DNA of 64,000 nt, from NCBI GenBank assembly GCA_963210315.1, contig OY723254.1, positions 2,442,121 to 2,506,120 of the forward strand. Direction: 5' to 3'. Every line of letters begins with the position of its first letter. Position 1 is the stretch's first letter. The notes under the pieces were generated by a model that saw nothing but the letters and a program-made list of their open reading frames with translations, made no database searches and was not told where the DNA came from. The DNA comes from Rhynchopus euleeides (Eukaryota; Euglenozoa; Diplonemea; Diplonemida; Diplonemidae). Shown piece after piece: positions 1 to 11,015 of this stretch. Made by a program: the position numbers and the translations under genes.

Positions 1-1107
1 GCTGCCGAGGCGCGTGCCCTGCGAATCGAGGAGGAGAAGGCACACCTGCAGAGCTCTGTCGCACAGTATGGCGACCTCGTGAAGGAGAAGAAGAAGGAGC
101 TGCGCGACAGGGTCGAGACGCTGCAGGAGCGTGTGAGGCAGCTTGAAGAGGAGAACCAGATGCTGCGCCCACGCCCGACGTCGACTTGCAGCACACAGAC
201 CCACAGCGACACCCCGAGGTGCGAGGCACGCCCATCATCGCCCGAGGGGTCGAGCCTCCCGAAGACGCTGAGCGTGCACTCGCTGCACTCCATCCGGTCC
301 GCCCGGTCGCTGTGCTCAGCCGAGTCCATGAACGAGAGCGACAGCGACATCTCGTGCCACGAGGTGCAGCCGCACCGCACCCCCGCCGCTGCACCACTGC
401 GACGGGGAGTCGCGCCACGCCCCTCACGCGAAGGCCTCCTCACGCTCCACTTCACGGTGGGCGACACATGCCGTGCGGATGACACGGCTGTGCCGATGTC
501 GTCGTCAGCCTCATCGTCATTCTCCGACATGACCGACAGGCCCCAGGCACCCCCTGCTGTGGTGCAGGTCAGCTCTGCCCTGCGTGTCAGCGACGCAGAC
601 ACGCTGCTGAGCATCAGCCGGCGCGCTTCCAAGCTGCTCACAGATCGACACAACACGTCGCTGGACCTGAAGGCGATGTGCCTGCGTGTCGGACATGCCG
701 AGGTCACTTACGCATCACCGCTGTGCGCTGTGCCTGTGGGGATGTGCGATGCACTTGCCCTGGAGGCCAGCCGCAAGACACGCGAATACCGCTGCGACAG
801 TGGCAGGGAGCTGCGCAGCCACAGCTTCCTGCAGAGGTGGATCGGGGAGCAGGAGGGGGGCCTGTTCCACATCACCATGTCGCTCGCCGCAGCCACAAGC
901 GAGCTGCGTGCGAAGGCGAGTGTACGCTGCGCCCGCGCTGCCACCCGCTCCCGCGCGAACTCGGCGCGCAGCATCTCTGGGGGTGCGCGGGGAAGAGCCT
1001 TCGCCTCCTTCAGAGAATCCCCGATTATCCCACGCACAGCGCAGGAGCGCTTCCGTTCTCCCCTTGCGCGTATCCCCTCCGAGAGAATGTCGTCGCGGCA
1101 CCTCTAA
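1..1107 (+). CDS. C-terminal part of a coiled-coil protein (5' end outside the window)
   Basis: The frame is open from base 1 to a TAA at 1105-1107, giving about 368 residues with no start in view, so the gene begins upstream. The first ~55 residues are rich in E, K, R, Q and L with heptad-like spacing (for example LQERVRQLEEENQ), which indicates a coiled coil. Then follows a long Ser/Thr/Pro/Arg-rich, probably disordered stretch, with runs such as SSSASSSFSD. Around residues 190-330 the composition is more ordered (a cysteine-containing segment ending near LQRWIGEQEGG). I do not recognise a family. The GTG at position 79 is not a credible start because the coiled coil runs through it. Function unknown; a structural or scaffold role is only a guess from composition. 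Confidence 0.6.
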   Translation, partial: AAEARALRIEEEKAHLQSSVAQYGDLVKEKKKELRDRVETLQERVRQLEEENQMLRPRPTSTCSTQTHSDTPRCEARPSSPEGSSLPKTLSVHSLHSIRSARSLCSAESMNESDSDISCHEVQPHRTPAAAPLRRGVAPRPSREGLLTLHFTVGDTCRADDTAVPMSSSASSSFSDMTDRPQAPPAVVQVSSALRVSDADTLLSISRRASKLLTDRHNTSLDLKAMCLRVGHAEVTYASPLCAVPVGMCDALALEASRKTREYRCDSGRELRSHSFLQRWIGEQEGGLFHITMSLAAATSELRAKASVRCARAATRSRANSARSISGGARGRAFASFRESPIIPRTAQERFRSPLARIPSERMSSRHL

Positions 1108-2080
1108 GCCCGAGCAGCGGTGGTGGTGACCCAGCTCACCGCTTGGGTGTCTCAAGTTAAAATGGGCGGGGCACGCCCCCAAGTGAGAATGCAGCACCGT
1201 TGTATTTCTGTATTGCATGTTTTCTGCTTCTGATTTGTCGCCTGCCTGTCTGTGTCGCCCCTGGAGGAGAGGGGGTGGGGTGGGGTGGAGTGGAGCAAGG
1301 AGGGTTGGGTGCTGCCGCTTCCTGGTGGGACCAGGAAGCGGCAGCACCCGTCGACCCCCCCCCCCCCCCATCCCCCATGCTGTTGTCGGGGACTCTGCTC
1401 AGAGTCAGAGGTGCAGCAGAGGTTGATCAGAAGTGTGCTGTGGTGCCTCACAACCGGTTGCAAAGTAGAGACTGTTTTGTTTGGCGCGCAGCTTGCCCTT
1501 GCGGAACAAATACCGGCTTCTCTGGAGGGTGTGGTGTGGTGCGGTGGTGGGGTGTGTGGTCAAACCCGAGGGTCAAGTCTTGTCTTGTGACCTGGCAAGA
1601 ATTAGAAATAGCAATCGCAATCGCAAGGCAGACGACACCCAAAACGATACCGCGCGTGGGCGGCACAAAGGGTAGGGTCGGCAGATAGCAGATAAACCGT
1701 TGTTAGAAAGGTGGTGGTGCCTGTTGCATTCGGAGCTGGATTTCGGAACCGTTCGGTACGGGAAAAGGAATAACAGAATATGCCGCTCCAATCCTGTTCT
1801 CGAGGCGTTTCAGCAACTCCAGCCGCTCCAACCGTTTCAAAGTAGTGACCACCTCCTCCCACACATAGACTGTTGTTGTATTTTTTCGTGCATCTTTCCC
1901 ACCTCAGAAGACATGAAATGCCCGATGGCCCCCACCCACACCCCCAGCCCCTTGCCCCTGCCCTTGCAAGGATTGCTTGTTGGATTGATCGGGAAGGAGA
2001 GAGAAGTCTGTGTGTGGATAGGCAGCCCTTTGCGCACCGTCTTGCACCATGCACACAGGCTCGACAACACAGCAGGCAAC
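1108..2080. other. Intergenic region, no gene seen
   Basis: 973 bases between the coiled-coil gene and the dehydrogenase gene. It holds a perfect 20-bp-stem hairpin at 1307-1349 next to a G-rich/C-rich block. Short open frames here have no recognisable content and no GTATG-type splicing that would build a protein. Confidence 0.55.
1307..1349. repeat. Perfect inverted repeat, 20-bp arms, 3-base loop
   Basis: The left arm 1307-1326 (GGGTGCTGCCGCTTCCTGGT) is the exact reverse complement of 1330-1349, with GGG between. It lies about 200 bases past the stop codon of the upstream gene. It could be a 3'-end or terminator structure, a small-RNA precursor, or the scar of a foldback element. The sequence shows only the perfect symmetry. 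Confidence 0.85.
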
Positions 2081-3306
2081 ATGGCAGGGCGTCTGGTTCC
2101 GTCCGCGGCGCGGATCGGTGTGATCGGTGCAGGGCAGATGGGCAACGGTATCGCCCAGGTATGGAGGGAGGGTGCAGCAGGGTAGGCATGGGTCGATGGG
2201 AACTGGTCTCTCGCTTTGTTCGACCAACGTGACTTGCCTCTTGCTTGCGGTGGGTGTTTTGCAACCTTTGCCACCCCTGCAGGTTGCCGCGACGGCGGGG
2301 CTGAACGTCGTGCTGAACGACGCATTCCAGACCGGGCTGGACAAGGGCCAGGCCACGATCGAGAAGAGCCTTGCGCGTCTCGTCAAGAAGGGTAAGTTCG
2401 ACGATGCGAAGGCACAGGAGATCTTCGGGCGCATCTCGTACTCCACGTCGCTGGACTCCTTCGCTGGTATGTTGTCTTGCCTGGAGCCCTCCACCTGCAC
2501 CTACATGCACCTACACCTGCAGAGGTGGATGTGGCCATCGAGGCTGCCCCTGAGAGCGAGGCTCTGAAGAACGAGATCTTCAAGAAGCTCGACGATGTGA
2601 TGCCCGCACACGGGCTGCTGACGACCAACACCAGCTCCATCTCCATCACGCGTATCGCGTCGGCGACGAAGCGTCCCGAGCAGGTGGTGGGCATGCACTT
2701 CATGAACCCCCCGCCGCTGATGAAGCTGATTGAGATCATCCGTGGCATGGCCACGTCCGAGGAGACCTTCAACACCACCAAGTATGCCTGCCTGAGTCGA
2801 GCAACACATGGCACACCTATGACCCTCCAACAAGCGCCAACAGTGTCGCCCTTCGCTTGTTAGTGGCGCAGAGTCATGCCAGTCGATTGTTATACTTACT
2901 GTGATGGGCCTTGGGCCCGGTGGCTTCCTGCTAGGCAACAACACCACACACAACCCACAGGGAGCTCGCTGAGCTGATGGGCAAGACCGTGTCCACGTCG
3001 GAGGACCGCCCTGGGTTCATCGCGAACCGCATCCTGATGCCGATGATCAACGAGGCGTTCTACGCGCTGATGGAGGGTGTCGGGTCGGCAGAGGACATCG
3101 ACACGGCGATGAAGCTGGGGACGAACCAGCCGATGGGCCCCCTGACGCTGGCCGACTTCATCGGGCTCGACACGTGCCTTGCCATCATGCGTGTGCTGCA
3201 CGACGGGCTGGGTGACTCGAAGTACCGCCCTTGCCCCCTGCTGGTGCAGTACGTTGACGCCGGCTGGTACGGCCGCAAGTCTGGCCGTGGTGTGCACAAG
3301 TACTGA
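2081..3306 (+). CDS. HADH: 3-hydroxyacyl-CoA dehydrogenase (3-hydroxybutyryl-CoA dehydrogenase type), 4 exons
   Basis: NAD-dependent oxidation of L-3-hydroxyacyl-CoA to 3-ketoacyl-CoA (beta-oxidation or butyrate/acetoacetyl-CoA metabolism). Exons: 2081-2158, 2283-2466, 2523-2781, 2961-3306. Introns start GTATGG, GTATGT and GTATGC, and the spliced CDS is 867 nt, 288 residues, the usual length for the single-domain enzyme. Visible motifs are the Rossmann glycine loop [13 protein letters not shown] at residues 13-25 and catalytic-site residues S125, H146 (MHFMNPP), E158 and N196 (RPGFIANR), at the spacing known for the family. The C-terminal helical domain ends with [11 protein letters not shown]. 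There is no clear mitochondrial presequence, only about 11 residues before the Rossmann strand, so location is uncertain. The start is the first ATG, right before the Rossmann fold. Family assignment is firm; the in vivo substrate chain length cannot be read. Confidence 0.93.
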
Positions 3307-3982
3307 ACGTGTGGAGGAAGAACATCCCAGGCGGACTCCTGAAGACCACCCCGCAGCAGTTTGTGCCTCGCGGAGGGGATCAGGGCCAGTGCAAAGAGAG
3401 CCTGTTGGCTATGGCCTCTTTGTGCTTTTGGCCTTGTTGGCATCCCCTCCCTTTTGTTTCTTCTCCCTTTTCGCCTCCTGAGAGCATGCCAAGGTGTGAG
3501 TGCTGTGCCTGGCAGCTCCTCTCTGCGTTTCTCTCCCCTCTACCCCCCGCGTGCTATTGTTTCGTTGCGTTAGCTGCAGGATCCGCCCGGGAAAAGTTTG
3601 GCTGCTGAACAGCGCACCTGCGACACTATGTCTGATTGGCACTGCCGCACACAGCGCTGTTGCGGAACGAAACACTCAAGGCAGCCCCCATCCCCCCCCA
3701 CCTCACACCCAGCACCTACGCACGTGCCCATACGCTGTGCGCACATGTGCTTTGCACCTCCCCGCTGATCCCACAGTGCATGCAGCAGAAGGATCCTTCC
3801 CTGTGAAGAACCCACCCGTCTGCCAGTTGTCTCCATGCCACCCACCACCCACAGGCCGGAGGAGCTTTCTCCCTCCTGCGGCAGAGGACAGCTCTGGTGC
3901 TGCTTTCAAAGCGACTCTCCTTTCCCTTTCTTTTCCGACCAAGACAAGGCCGTTGGCGTTGTCCGGAGTCAACTTCTTCAAG
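3307..3982 (+). other. Intergenic region upstream of the Ca2+ ATPase
   Basis: 676 bases, C/T-rich in parts. The ATPase frame stays open upstream to about 3500, but that stretch translates to Pro/Ser/Cys/His-rich sequence unlike a protein domain, so it is probably the 5' UTR and promoter. No other gene is visible. Confidence 0.5.
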
Positions 3983-6900
3983 ATGGCCGTCGAGGAGGAG
4001 ATGAAGAACCTGCCTGTCGCTGTCGACAGCGGTGCGTCCCCCCAGGACGGGACGGCCTCATCCGCGCCCGAGAAGAAGCCGAGCGTGCGCAAGGGGGCAG
4101 CCTTCCAGATCGGCCCGATCAAGTTCTTCAACCTTATCCAGGACAAGGACGCCAAGGCCCTGAAGGAGTATGGCGGGATCGAGGGTGTGCTGCAGGACCT
4201 GAAGTCCAACGAGACTGCAGGGATCTCTGACGCGTCCATCGGCGAGCGCCAGCGCATCTACGGGGTGAACGAGCTGCCGCCTGAGGAGGAGGTGTCGTAC
4301 TGCAAGTTCCTGATCGACGCGCTGTCGGACCACATGATGATCCTGCTGCTGGTGCTGGGGTGCCTCGCACTGATCATCAACCTGACGACCCCCGAGACTG
4401 GGCACGACGACGTCGACTACTCGAAGGCCTGGATTGACGGGACCTTCATCATCGTCGCCGTGACCATTGTCATCCTTGTGACCACCATCAACGACTACAT
4501 GAAGGCGCTGAAGTTCCAGGAGCTCAGCGAGATCACCAACCGTGTCGACCACCATGTCATCCGTAACGGGGTGCGCAAGAAGGTTGATGTGTCTCAGATT
4601 GTTGTCGGCGACATTGTGGAGTTCTCTGGCGGTGCGTTCCTCCCTGCGGACGGGCTGTTCCTGCAGGGGCAGGGTGTCTCTGTTGACGAGGCTGCTGCCA
4701 CAGGTGAGAACGATGATAAGAAGAAGGACACCGAGAAGGACCCCTTCATCATCTCGGGCACCAACGTCATTGCCGGTGTCGACGCGAAGTACCTTGTGAT
4801 CGGTGTGGGTGAGAGCAGCTTTTCGGGACGCCTCGAGATGGCGGCGCGTGAGAAGGGTAAGCGCACGGCGACCCCGCTGCAGGAGAAGCTGGACGACCTT
4901 GCGGACCTGGTGGGGCGTGTGGGCATTGCCGTCGCCGTGCTGCTGTTCGTCACCCTCACGGCGATCACCGCCATTCGCGACGGTGTGAACGGCGACGAGT
5001 ACGACTTCAAGCTGCTGCTCGACTACGCTATCATCGGTGTGTCCATCATCGTCGTGGCCGTGCCCGAGGGCCTGCCCCTGTCGGTTGTGATCGCCCTCGC
5101 GTACTCGATGCAGGCGATGATGAAGGACAACAACATGGTGCGCTCCCTGGCCGCCTGCGAGACCATGGGTGCTGCCACGTCTATCTGTTCCGACAAGACC
5201 GGTACGCTGACGACGAACGAGATGACGCAGATCTCCGCGAACATTGGCGGCATCACCACGAAGCCTTACGACCACAACGGCACCTCGGCGGTGTCCGTTA
5301 CGGACATGCACGAGAACCTGTCCGCCAAGGCGATGCAGCTGTACACCGAGGGCCTGATCCTGAACTCCACGGCGGAGAAGATCGAGGCCCCCCAGGGCAC
5401 CAAGTCGAAGGTGGTCGACGGCAAGATCTGGATCGGCAACAAGACGGAGACGGGCATGCTGCGTTGGGCCGACCGCGCTGACTCCCGCGGCGTGATGGGG
5501 CTGCGCTCCACTATCGAGAAGAAGAACCGCCTGGTGTACCCCTTCCAGTCCGCCAAGAAGAGCATGACGACGCTGGCGCGCTACGAGACAACCCACTTCG
5601 GCAAGTGCGCGATGCAGTACACCAAGGGTGCCCCTGAGATCGTGCTCGACCACTGCGTGAACTACATGACCCCGGAGGGCGACGTGGCAGAGATGACCGA
5701 GGCGAAGAAGGACGAGTTCCTGAAGAGCATTGAGGACTTCAGCTGCACTGGGCTGCGCACCATCGGGCTTGCGATGCGGAAGTTCGGCGACTACGACACC
5801 GAGTTCCCTGAGGAGGACCCGCTCGAGAAGAACCTGACGTTCGTCGGCTTCAGCGGCATTGAGGACCCTGTGCGTGACGAGGTGCCTGACGCGGTGCACA
5901 ACTGCCAGACCGCCGGTGTGACGGTGCGCATGTGCACGGGTGACAACATCAACACTGCCAAGGCCATCTCGAAGAAGTGCGGCATCTACACGGAGGGCGG
6001 TGTGGCGATGGAGGGGCCTGCTTTCCGCCGCCTCTTCTGCGAGAACGAAGAGGAGTTCATGCAGCTGCTGCCCAAGATCCAGGTGCTCGCGCGCTGCTCT
6101 CCCCTCGACAAGCAGCTGCTCGTCGGCAACCTGATGCTCCTGGGTGAGGTCGTGGCTGTGACTGGTGACGGGACCAACGATGCTCCTGCCCTGAAGCTGG
6201 CCGACGTTGGTTTCGCGATGAACGACGGTACGGATGTCGCAAAGAAGGCAAGCAAGATTGTGCTCCTGGACAACAACTTCGTCAGCGTCGTGAAGGTATG
6301 CACGCGCCACAGACTGCAGGCAGGGATGGGCTGCATGCGACCTCTCTCTCTCTCTCTCTCTTTCTCCCTCGAGGCGCCTCCTCTCTGAACCCATCATGTG
6401 TTTGTGTTGAAAATTTGGGCCTCAACCACGCCACCCCCCACCCCCACCCATCCCTTCAGGCTGTGAAGTGGGGCCGCAACGTCAACGACAACATCCGCAA
6501 GTTCCTGCAGTTCCAGTTCACTGTCAACGTTGTGCTGCTGACCATCACGTTCGTCGGTGCTGTGTACGACGCTGCTCAGGATGGTGACGGGAAGCCTCCG
6601 CTTGCCGCCATCCACCTGCTGTGGGCGAACCTGATCATGGACACGATGGCTGCGCTTGCCCTGTCGACAGAGAACCCCACGGACGACCTTCTCACAAAGT
6701 ATGCCAAGCCCTCATTGTTTCCAGCCTTGCCGTTCTTCTTGCGGCTTTAAAACCCAACATGCAGTGCCACACAGCCTTTTTCACTTCACGTGGATTCGAG
6801 GTGGTAAACCGTTGCAAGGTGTCCGCCTGAGCTGAGGGCACAGGGAACCCCTGTCAGTCTATGCTGACAGAGCATGGCACAGCGATGGCGAACACCACCA

Positions 6901-7852
6901 TGTTACCACCACAGGCCCCCGACCTACCGCGACTCGCCTCTGATCAACCGCCGCATGTGGCGCTTCGTGTGGGGCAGTGCCATCTGGCAGCTCGCGATCA
7001 TGATGACGCTGATCTTCGGTGGCGAGTACCTGCCTGTGTATGTTGCTGTTCGTTGCCTGCATCTGTCGGGGGGATGTGTGACTCTTGTGCGAAGCCCGAG
7101 GTCCAACGCCCCCATGCCACAGGTTTGAGACTGCCGATTGGTGGAACGACGACCACATCATCGAGCTGAAGAAGGGCCTCACCAATGAATCCGTGCCGGA
7201 GGCGATCGACGACTTCAAGGAGGACATGGACTTCACGCTGCGGACCACAATCTTCAACATCTTCATCTACTTCCAGATCTTCAACTGGTTCCACGCGCGC
7301 AAGCTGTACGACCAGGTTAACTGCTTCGAGGGCTTTGGCAGGAGCCCCTTCTTCCTCCCGATCGTGGCCTTCACATGCGGTTTCCAGGTGCTGATGGTGG
7401 AGGCTGCCCAGGAGTTCATGGAGACGCGCGCGCAGTCGTGGGACAGGTGGGTGATTGCCCTGGTGATTGCCCTCACGATGTTCCCTGTGGGCATGGTGCT
7501 GCGCCTCATCCCTATCGAGGAGAAGCCTCACGTGCAGAAGCGCCTTGACGACGGCATCGATATCGACGAGGAGGACGAGGACGAGAACGAGGAGTACGGT
7601 GCCCACGCAAAGTTGAAGCTGGTTATGGACGTCCGGAAGCAGCAGCGCTTGCTGATCAAGGGTTCCGGCAGCCCGCTCTCGCCTCCTGCCGGCACCCGCC
7701 TGCGCCAGGTGCTGCAGAACCTGAGGAGCCGTATCCGTGTTGTGCGCGCACTGCGTGGGCCCCGTGGCGACCCGCTTGCCAGGCGCAAGTCGTCGGGCTT
7801 CGGTTCGGTCCTGTCCCACCATTCCGATGTGAAGGCAGACACCACCGCGTGA
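3983..7852 (+). CDS. PMCA: P-type Ca2+-transporting ATPase, plasma-membrane (type IIB) class, 4 exons
   Basis: Pumps Ca2+ out of the cytosol at the expense of ATP. Exons: 3983-6295, 6460-6698, 6915-7037, 7123-7852; 3,405 nt, 1,134 residues. Visible are the actuator-domain segment ending AAATGEND, the M4 ion-site motif PEGLP (about residue 361), the phosphorylation motif [13 protein letters not shown] (Asp about residue 404), the hinge motif [11 protein letters not shown] (about residue 728), and M6 [17 protein letters not shown], which matches the PMCA form of the Ca2+ site. The C-terminal tail has an acidic block ([12 protein letters not shown]) and then a basic amphipathic segment [19 protein letters not shown], which resembles the calmodulin-binding autoinhibitory helix of animal PMCAs. 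I chose the ATG at 3983 because upstream in-frame sequence is low-complexity. All exon joins keep frame. Class is confident; calmodulin control is inferred from the tail. Confidence 0.93.
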
Positions 7853-9552
7853 TGACGAGTTGGTGGAAACGGGAAGGAGGGGGGGCGGGGGTGGGGGTGA
7901 ACAGGCCCGCCCTTTTGGGTGCAGGCCGCCAGCTATCGTGTCCCATGCTCCGTTGATTGTCTGAGATGTGTTTTTGGGGTGGATTCGTCGATTCCATGAA
8001 CACAGAAGTGCAGCGGCGCGTTGCAAGCGCCATGTCCGGAACGGGCAAGTCACGGCAAACTGCCTCGCCACACTGCGGTTGTGACCGCCTTCCGCCCCCG
8101 ACCCCCCATACCAGAATCAGACGAGTTTTATTATGTAGCTACAGCTGTAACTTAGGAAAGCAAGTAGTTTGTAAGGCACAAGGCGGGGAGTGTCCTTTCT
8201 TCTTGGGGACTGGACTGCGCTGCTTGCCGCAACAAACAAAGACAAAATTGTAAGTAAAACGCCAACACAACCAGCAACCCAGCGAGAAAGGGGGGAGGTC
8301 GGCTTCCTCGCCACCTCCTCCCACCCCCACTTGCGCCTTCCCCCCCTCCTTGACCCTCGTTCGGAAGCTAACTGTTTTCACTTTTCCCTTCACTTTTGGC
8401 TTTTTTTTGTAACTCCGTTTCGTGTTTAATCTCACCACACAGACACACCGTACGAAGCAACAAAAAGAGGGGGGTATATTCGAACACCCACGATGGCATT
8501 TTTTTTTGCCTCCCCACAGGGAGATCGTCTTCAAAGATTTCCGGGATTCAGAATGCATACGATGCACCCCCCTTACCTCAAACCCGACCCTGCACCTGCA
8601 TGCTGCAGGGGGTCCACTAAAAAACGCATGGTGATTCGTACTGGTCGTGCCCCAACACGTTGTCAAGAAGTTTAAACAAAAAAACCACATCCTCTGTACC
8701 TTCCCGCTCGTTCGGTGCTTAGCGAGCTCGGTTTTCTCACGTTGTGGGCTCGTAGGGGGCACTGCGCGGGGACCAGTTCGCTAGCCCAAGCTACAACACG
8801 AAAAGTGCAGAGAAGGCGAGCGGCCTGAGAAGAAGAAAAAATGGATTGCAACACAGGTGATGGCCCTCCTTCAGAGTGGGTGAGTGGGTGGCTATTGAAG
8901 GGCGAATACCCCTCTGTAAGGTAGTCAAGGGTTGGGGGCGGCTTTCCTCTGATGTGCAGAAAAGTGAGCCTGAACGCAGTTCAGGCGCCGCACTGACACA
9001 GATTGAAGGCCCCTCCCTCTCCGCCAGTGTCGTCAGATCCTGCTGGGCTTGAGCAAGTTGCGCCCCCCCCCCCCCCCCCCGTTCCCTCCCTCCTCCCCTC
9101 CCTCCCCTCAACCTGCCTGTCTCTTTCAACGGGCACCTTCGTCCCCCCGTTTTCTGTTTTTTTCTTCTATCTTCGTTGGGCTTTGTTTTTGCTTTTGCTT
9201 TTGTGGTCCCTCCCATTGGATCACTGCAGCAAACTTCCCCATCCATCCCCACCCCCCATGCACCCCCCCCCCCCACTTCTCCTTTTTGTTGAAACCCAGT
9301 CTCTGGTTGTAACCTGTCATGCTCCCCGGCAGGCTTGGCAACTTGTTTTGCCAGCGAAGCAATCCCCGTCCCCCCCACCCCCCCCCCCTCCCCCAGACCT
9401 CCCGCAGAAACCCGACCCCTCATCAACCTTCTTCATTTTCTCTTTTTTTTGGGGTGTTTCCGAATTCTTCCATTTTTTTGTTCAAAAGGGCCGCGGCGCC
9501 ACTTGGTCTTCATCGGACTTGAGTGATATGGTACCCCACAACCCTCACAGTG
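7853..9552. other. Intergenic region, no gene seen
   Basis: 1.7 kb from the ATPase stop to the DNA transposon. It has long C runs (about 9062-9080, 9265-9275 and 9374-9388) and T-rich pyrimidine tracts. Open frames here are proline/serine-rich translations of the pyrimidine tracts and show no domain. Confidence 0.5.
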
Positions 9553-9554
9553 TA

Positions 9555-9712
9555 CACGGTGGACTCCAGCGGGGGTAGGGTAACCCTTTTCGGGAGTCTC
9601 AACTAGGGGGAGTCCAACTCCCGCTAGCGGGAGTCTATACTCCCGCTAGCGGGAGTCTGACTCCCCCTAGCGGGAGTCTTTTCACCTATTTTCACTCATT
9701 TTTCCCATGATA
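9555..9712 (+). repeat. Left terminal inverted repeat of the DNA transposon
   Basis: About 158 bp matching the reverse complement of 12884-13041. It contains two exact copies of the 18-bp palindrome ACTCCCGCTAGCGGGAGT (9617-9634 and 9639-9656) and degraded half-copies (for example around 9658-9678). The innermost part, TTTTCACCTATTTTCA and then CCCATGATA, is shared with the right end. The palindromes are candidate transposase or companion-protein binding sites. Confidence 0.85.
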
Positions 9713-9810
9713 CCTATGCAATGTGGCACTCGTCACTGAAGTACAGCCACACACACACACACCAAACGGACGTTTCCACCCATCCCAGCTCGCAGACCTG
9801 ATTCACAAAA

Positions 9811-10812
9811 ATGGGGAAGACGACAACGAAGCCGGCAGTGAAGGTGGCAGCGAAGCCGGCGGCGAAGTCGAGTAAGAAGAAGAAGAGCGCAGAGAGTCCC
9901 GAGGCTGCGGAGGCGACGAACATTGTGGCTGATTTTTGCACGGCCTTCCTCGTTAAAAAAGGGGGAAGTGTGCTGACACTGGGATCCATTAGAAGGCTCC
10001 TAGCAACGGTGTTGACCGGCAAGGAGATCAACAAGCACAGCCCCCAGGTGGCCAACGCCATCACCGCCGTATTCCCTGACATGGACAAGCTCGCTGTGAG
10101 GGAGGTCGAGATGATGCAGAAGGACGGCACCCTCCCCGCCACCTACAGGGTTGAGGTGAAGCGCGGGAAGGTGCAAGACACCAAGTTGGTGGGTGTCACC
10201 CTCAAGCCAAAGATGCCCTTGGCTTGGGCGGAGGAGGGCCACAAGAAGAATCCGCTGTACCAGCGGGTCCTTGCTGCGCTTGCCCCGGCCTACAAGGAGG
10301 TCGAGATGAACAACGTGTACACTGCCGTGCAGCAGGAGGAGGATACTACGACGAAGAATGTGATGCAGCACTTCCCGGTGGTCACCCCGTTGCCTGGGGC
10401 AGCCAACGTGCATGTGGTGATGCTCGAGGGGCTGTTGACCCGGGTTGAGTTTTCAGTGACAGGCCTGCAGGTGTCGCTGACGTGTCTTCGCGTGGTCCAC
10501 GAGGGTTCGACAATCCCCAGCGGCACATACACCGCCACCTATTTCCTCCCCAGGAGCCCTGCCGATGGCGAGCCCATCACCTGCGAGCAGGTGGAGGGGC
10601 AGTTGGCCCTGTGGAAGGTCACCGTTCCTTTGGAACAGCCCCGCGCCACGGTGACCGGCTCAGGCCAGGCCAACACCTCCACCGTGGGGAGGTACAAGGA
10701 CCTGCTGGGGATCGACCTCGCACAGCCTGAGGTCCCCGACACAGAGGAAGAAGCCCCTCCGAGCATCCCGCAGGCCATCACAGTGGAGGAGGACGACATG
10801 GACACCCTCTGA
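9811..10812 (+). CDS. Transposon-borne 333-residue protein of unknown function
   Basis: A single exon from ATG 9811, 100 bases inside the left inverted repeat, to TGA 10810-10812. The first ~30 residues are Lys/Ala/Pro-rich (KPAAKSSKKKKS), typical of a nuclear or DNA-binding tail. Residues ~35-100 are predicted helical (SVLTLGSIRRLLATVL, then VANAITAVFPDMDKLAVREVEMM). The middle looks beta-rich (residues ~180-275), and the C-terminus is acidic (EEEAPPSIP, then EEDDMDTL). No known transposase motif, Kelch repeat (as in RAG2) or PHD finger is visible. It sits 203 bases before the transposase gene on the same strand, so a role in element mobility is likely, perhaps binding the palindromes in the ends. 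I do not recognise the family. Confidence 0.75.
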   Translation: MGKTTTKPAVKVAAKPAAKSSKKKKSAESPEAAEATNIVADFCTAFLVKKGGSVLTLGSIRRLLATVLTGKEINKHSPQVANAITAVFPDMDKLAVREVEMMQKDGTLPATYRVEVKRGKVQDTKLVGVTLKPKMPLAWAEEGHKKNPLYQRVLAALAPAYKEVEMNNVYTAVQQEEDTTTKNVMQHFPVVTPLPGAANVHVVMLEGLLTRVEFSVTGLQVSLTCLRVVHEGSTIPSGTYTATYFLPRSPADGEPITCEQVEGQLALWKVTVPLEQPRATVTGSGQANTSTVGRYKDLLGIDLAQPEVPDTEEEAPPSIPQAITVEEDDMDTL

Positions 10813-11015
10813 GGGAAGCTGGCTGTGCATCAGCCTGCGGAAGTTGAATGATCAGACTGTCATGGAAGCCACAAACCCCACACTCCAAAACATCGACAGT
10901 TTTTTCGCTTGGCTACATCTGACGTGGTGTGTGTGTTGCAACCTTATTCGGCTCCACTCACACTCGCTCTCACAGGTGTCACAGGGGGTATTTTCAAGAC
11001 CCATGCCATCGAACC

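Noticed and set aside
3500..3982. In-frame N-terminal extension of the Ca2+ ATPase
   Set aside because: Translation is Cys/Pro/His-rich low-complexity sequence; the ATG at 3983 precedes a normal PMCA N-terminus.
4058..6397. 779-codon open frame antisense to the Ca2+ ATPase
   Set aside because: It mirrors a GC-rich coding strand, is His/Leu/Val/Arg-biased and shows no domain; the sense gene is certain.
9546..9552. CACAGTG heptamer (RAG/Transib-like) just outside the left end of the DNA transposon
   Set aside because: It has no counterpart at the right end; the symmetric tips start at CACGGTG, so the heptamer is probably chance.
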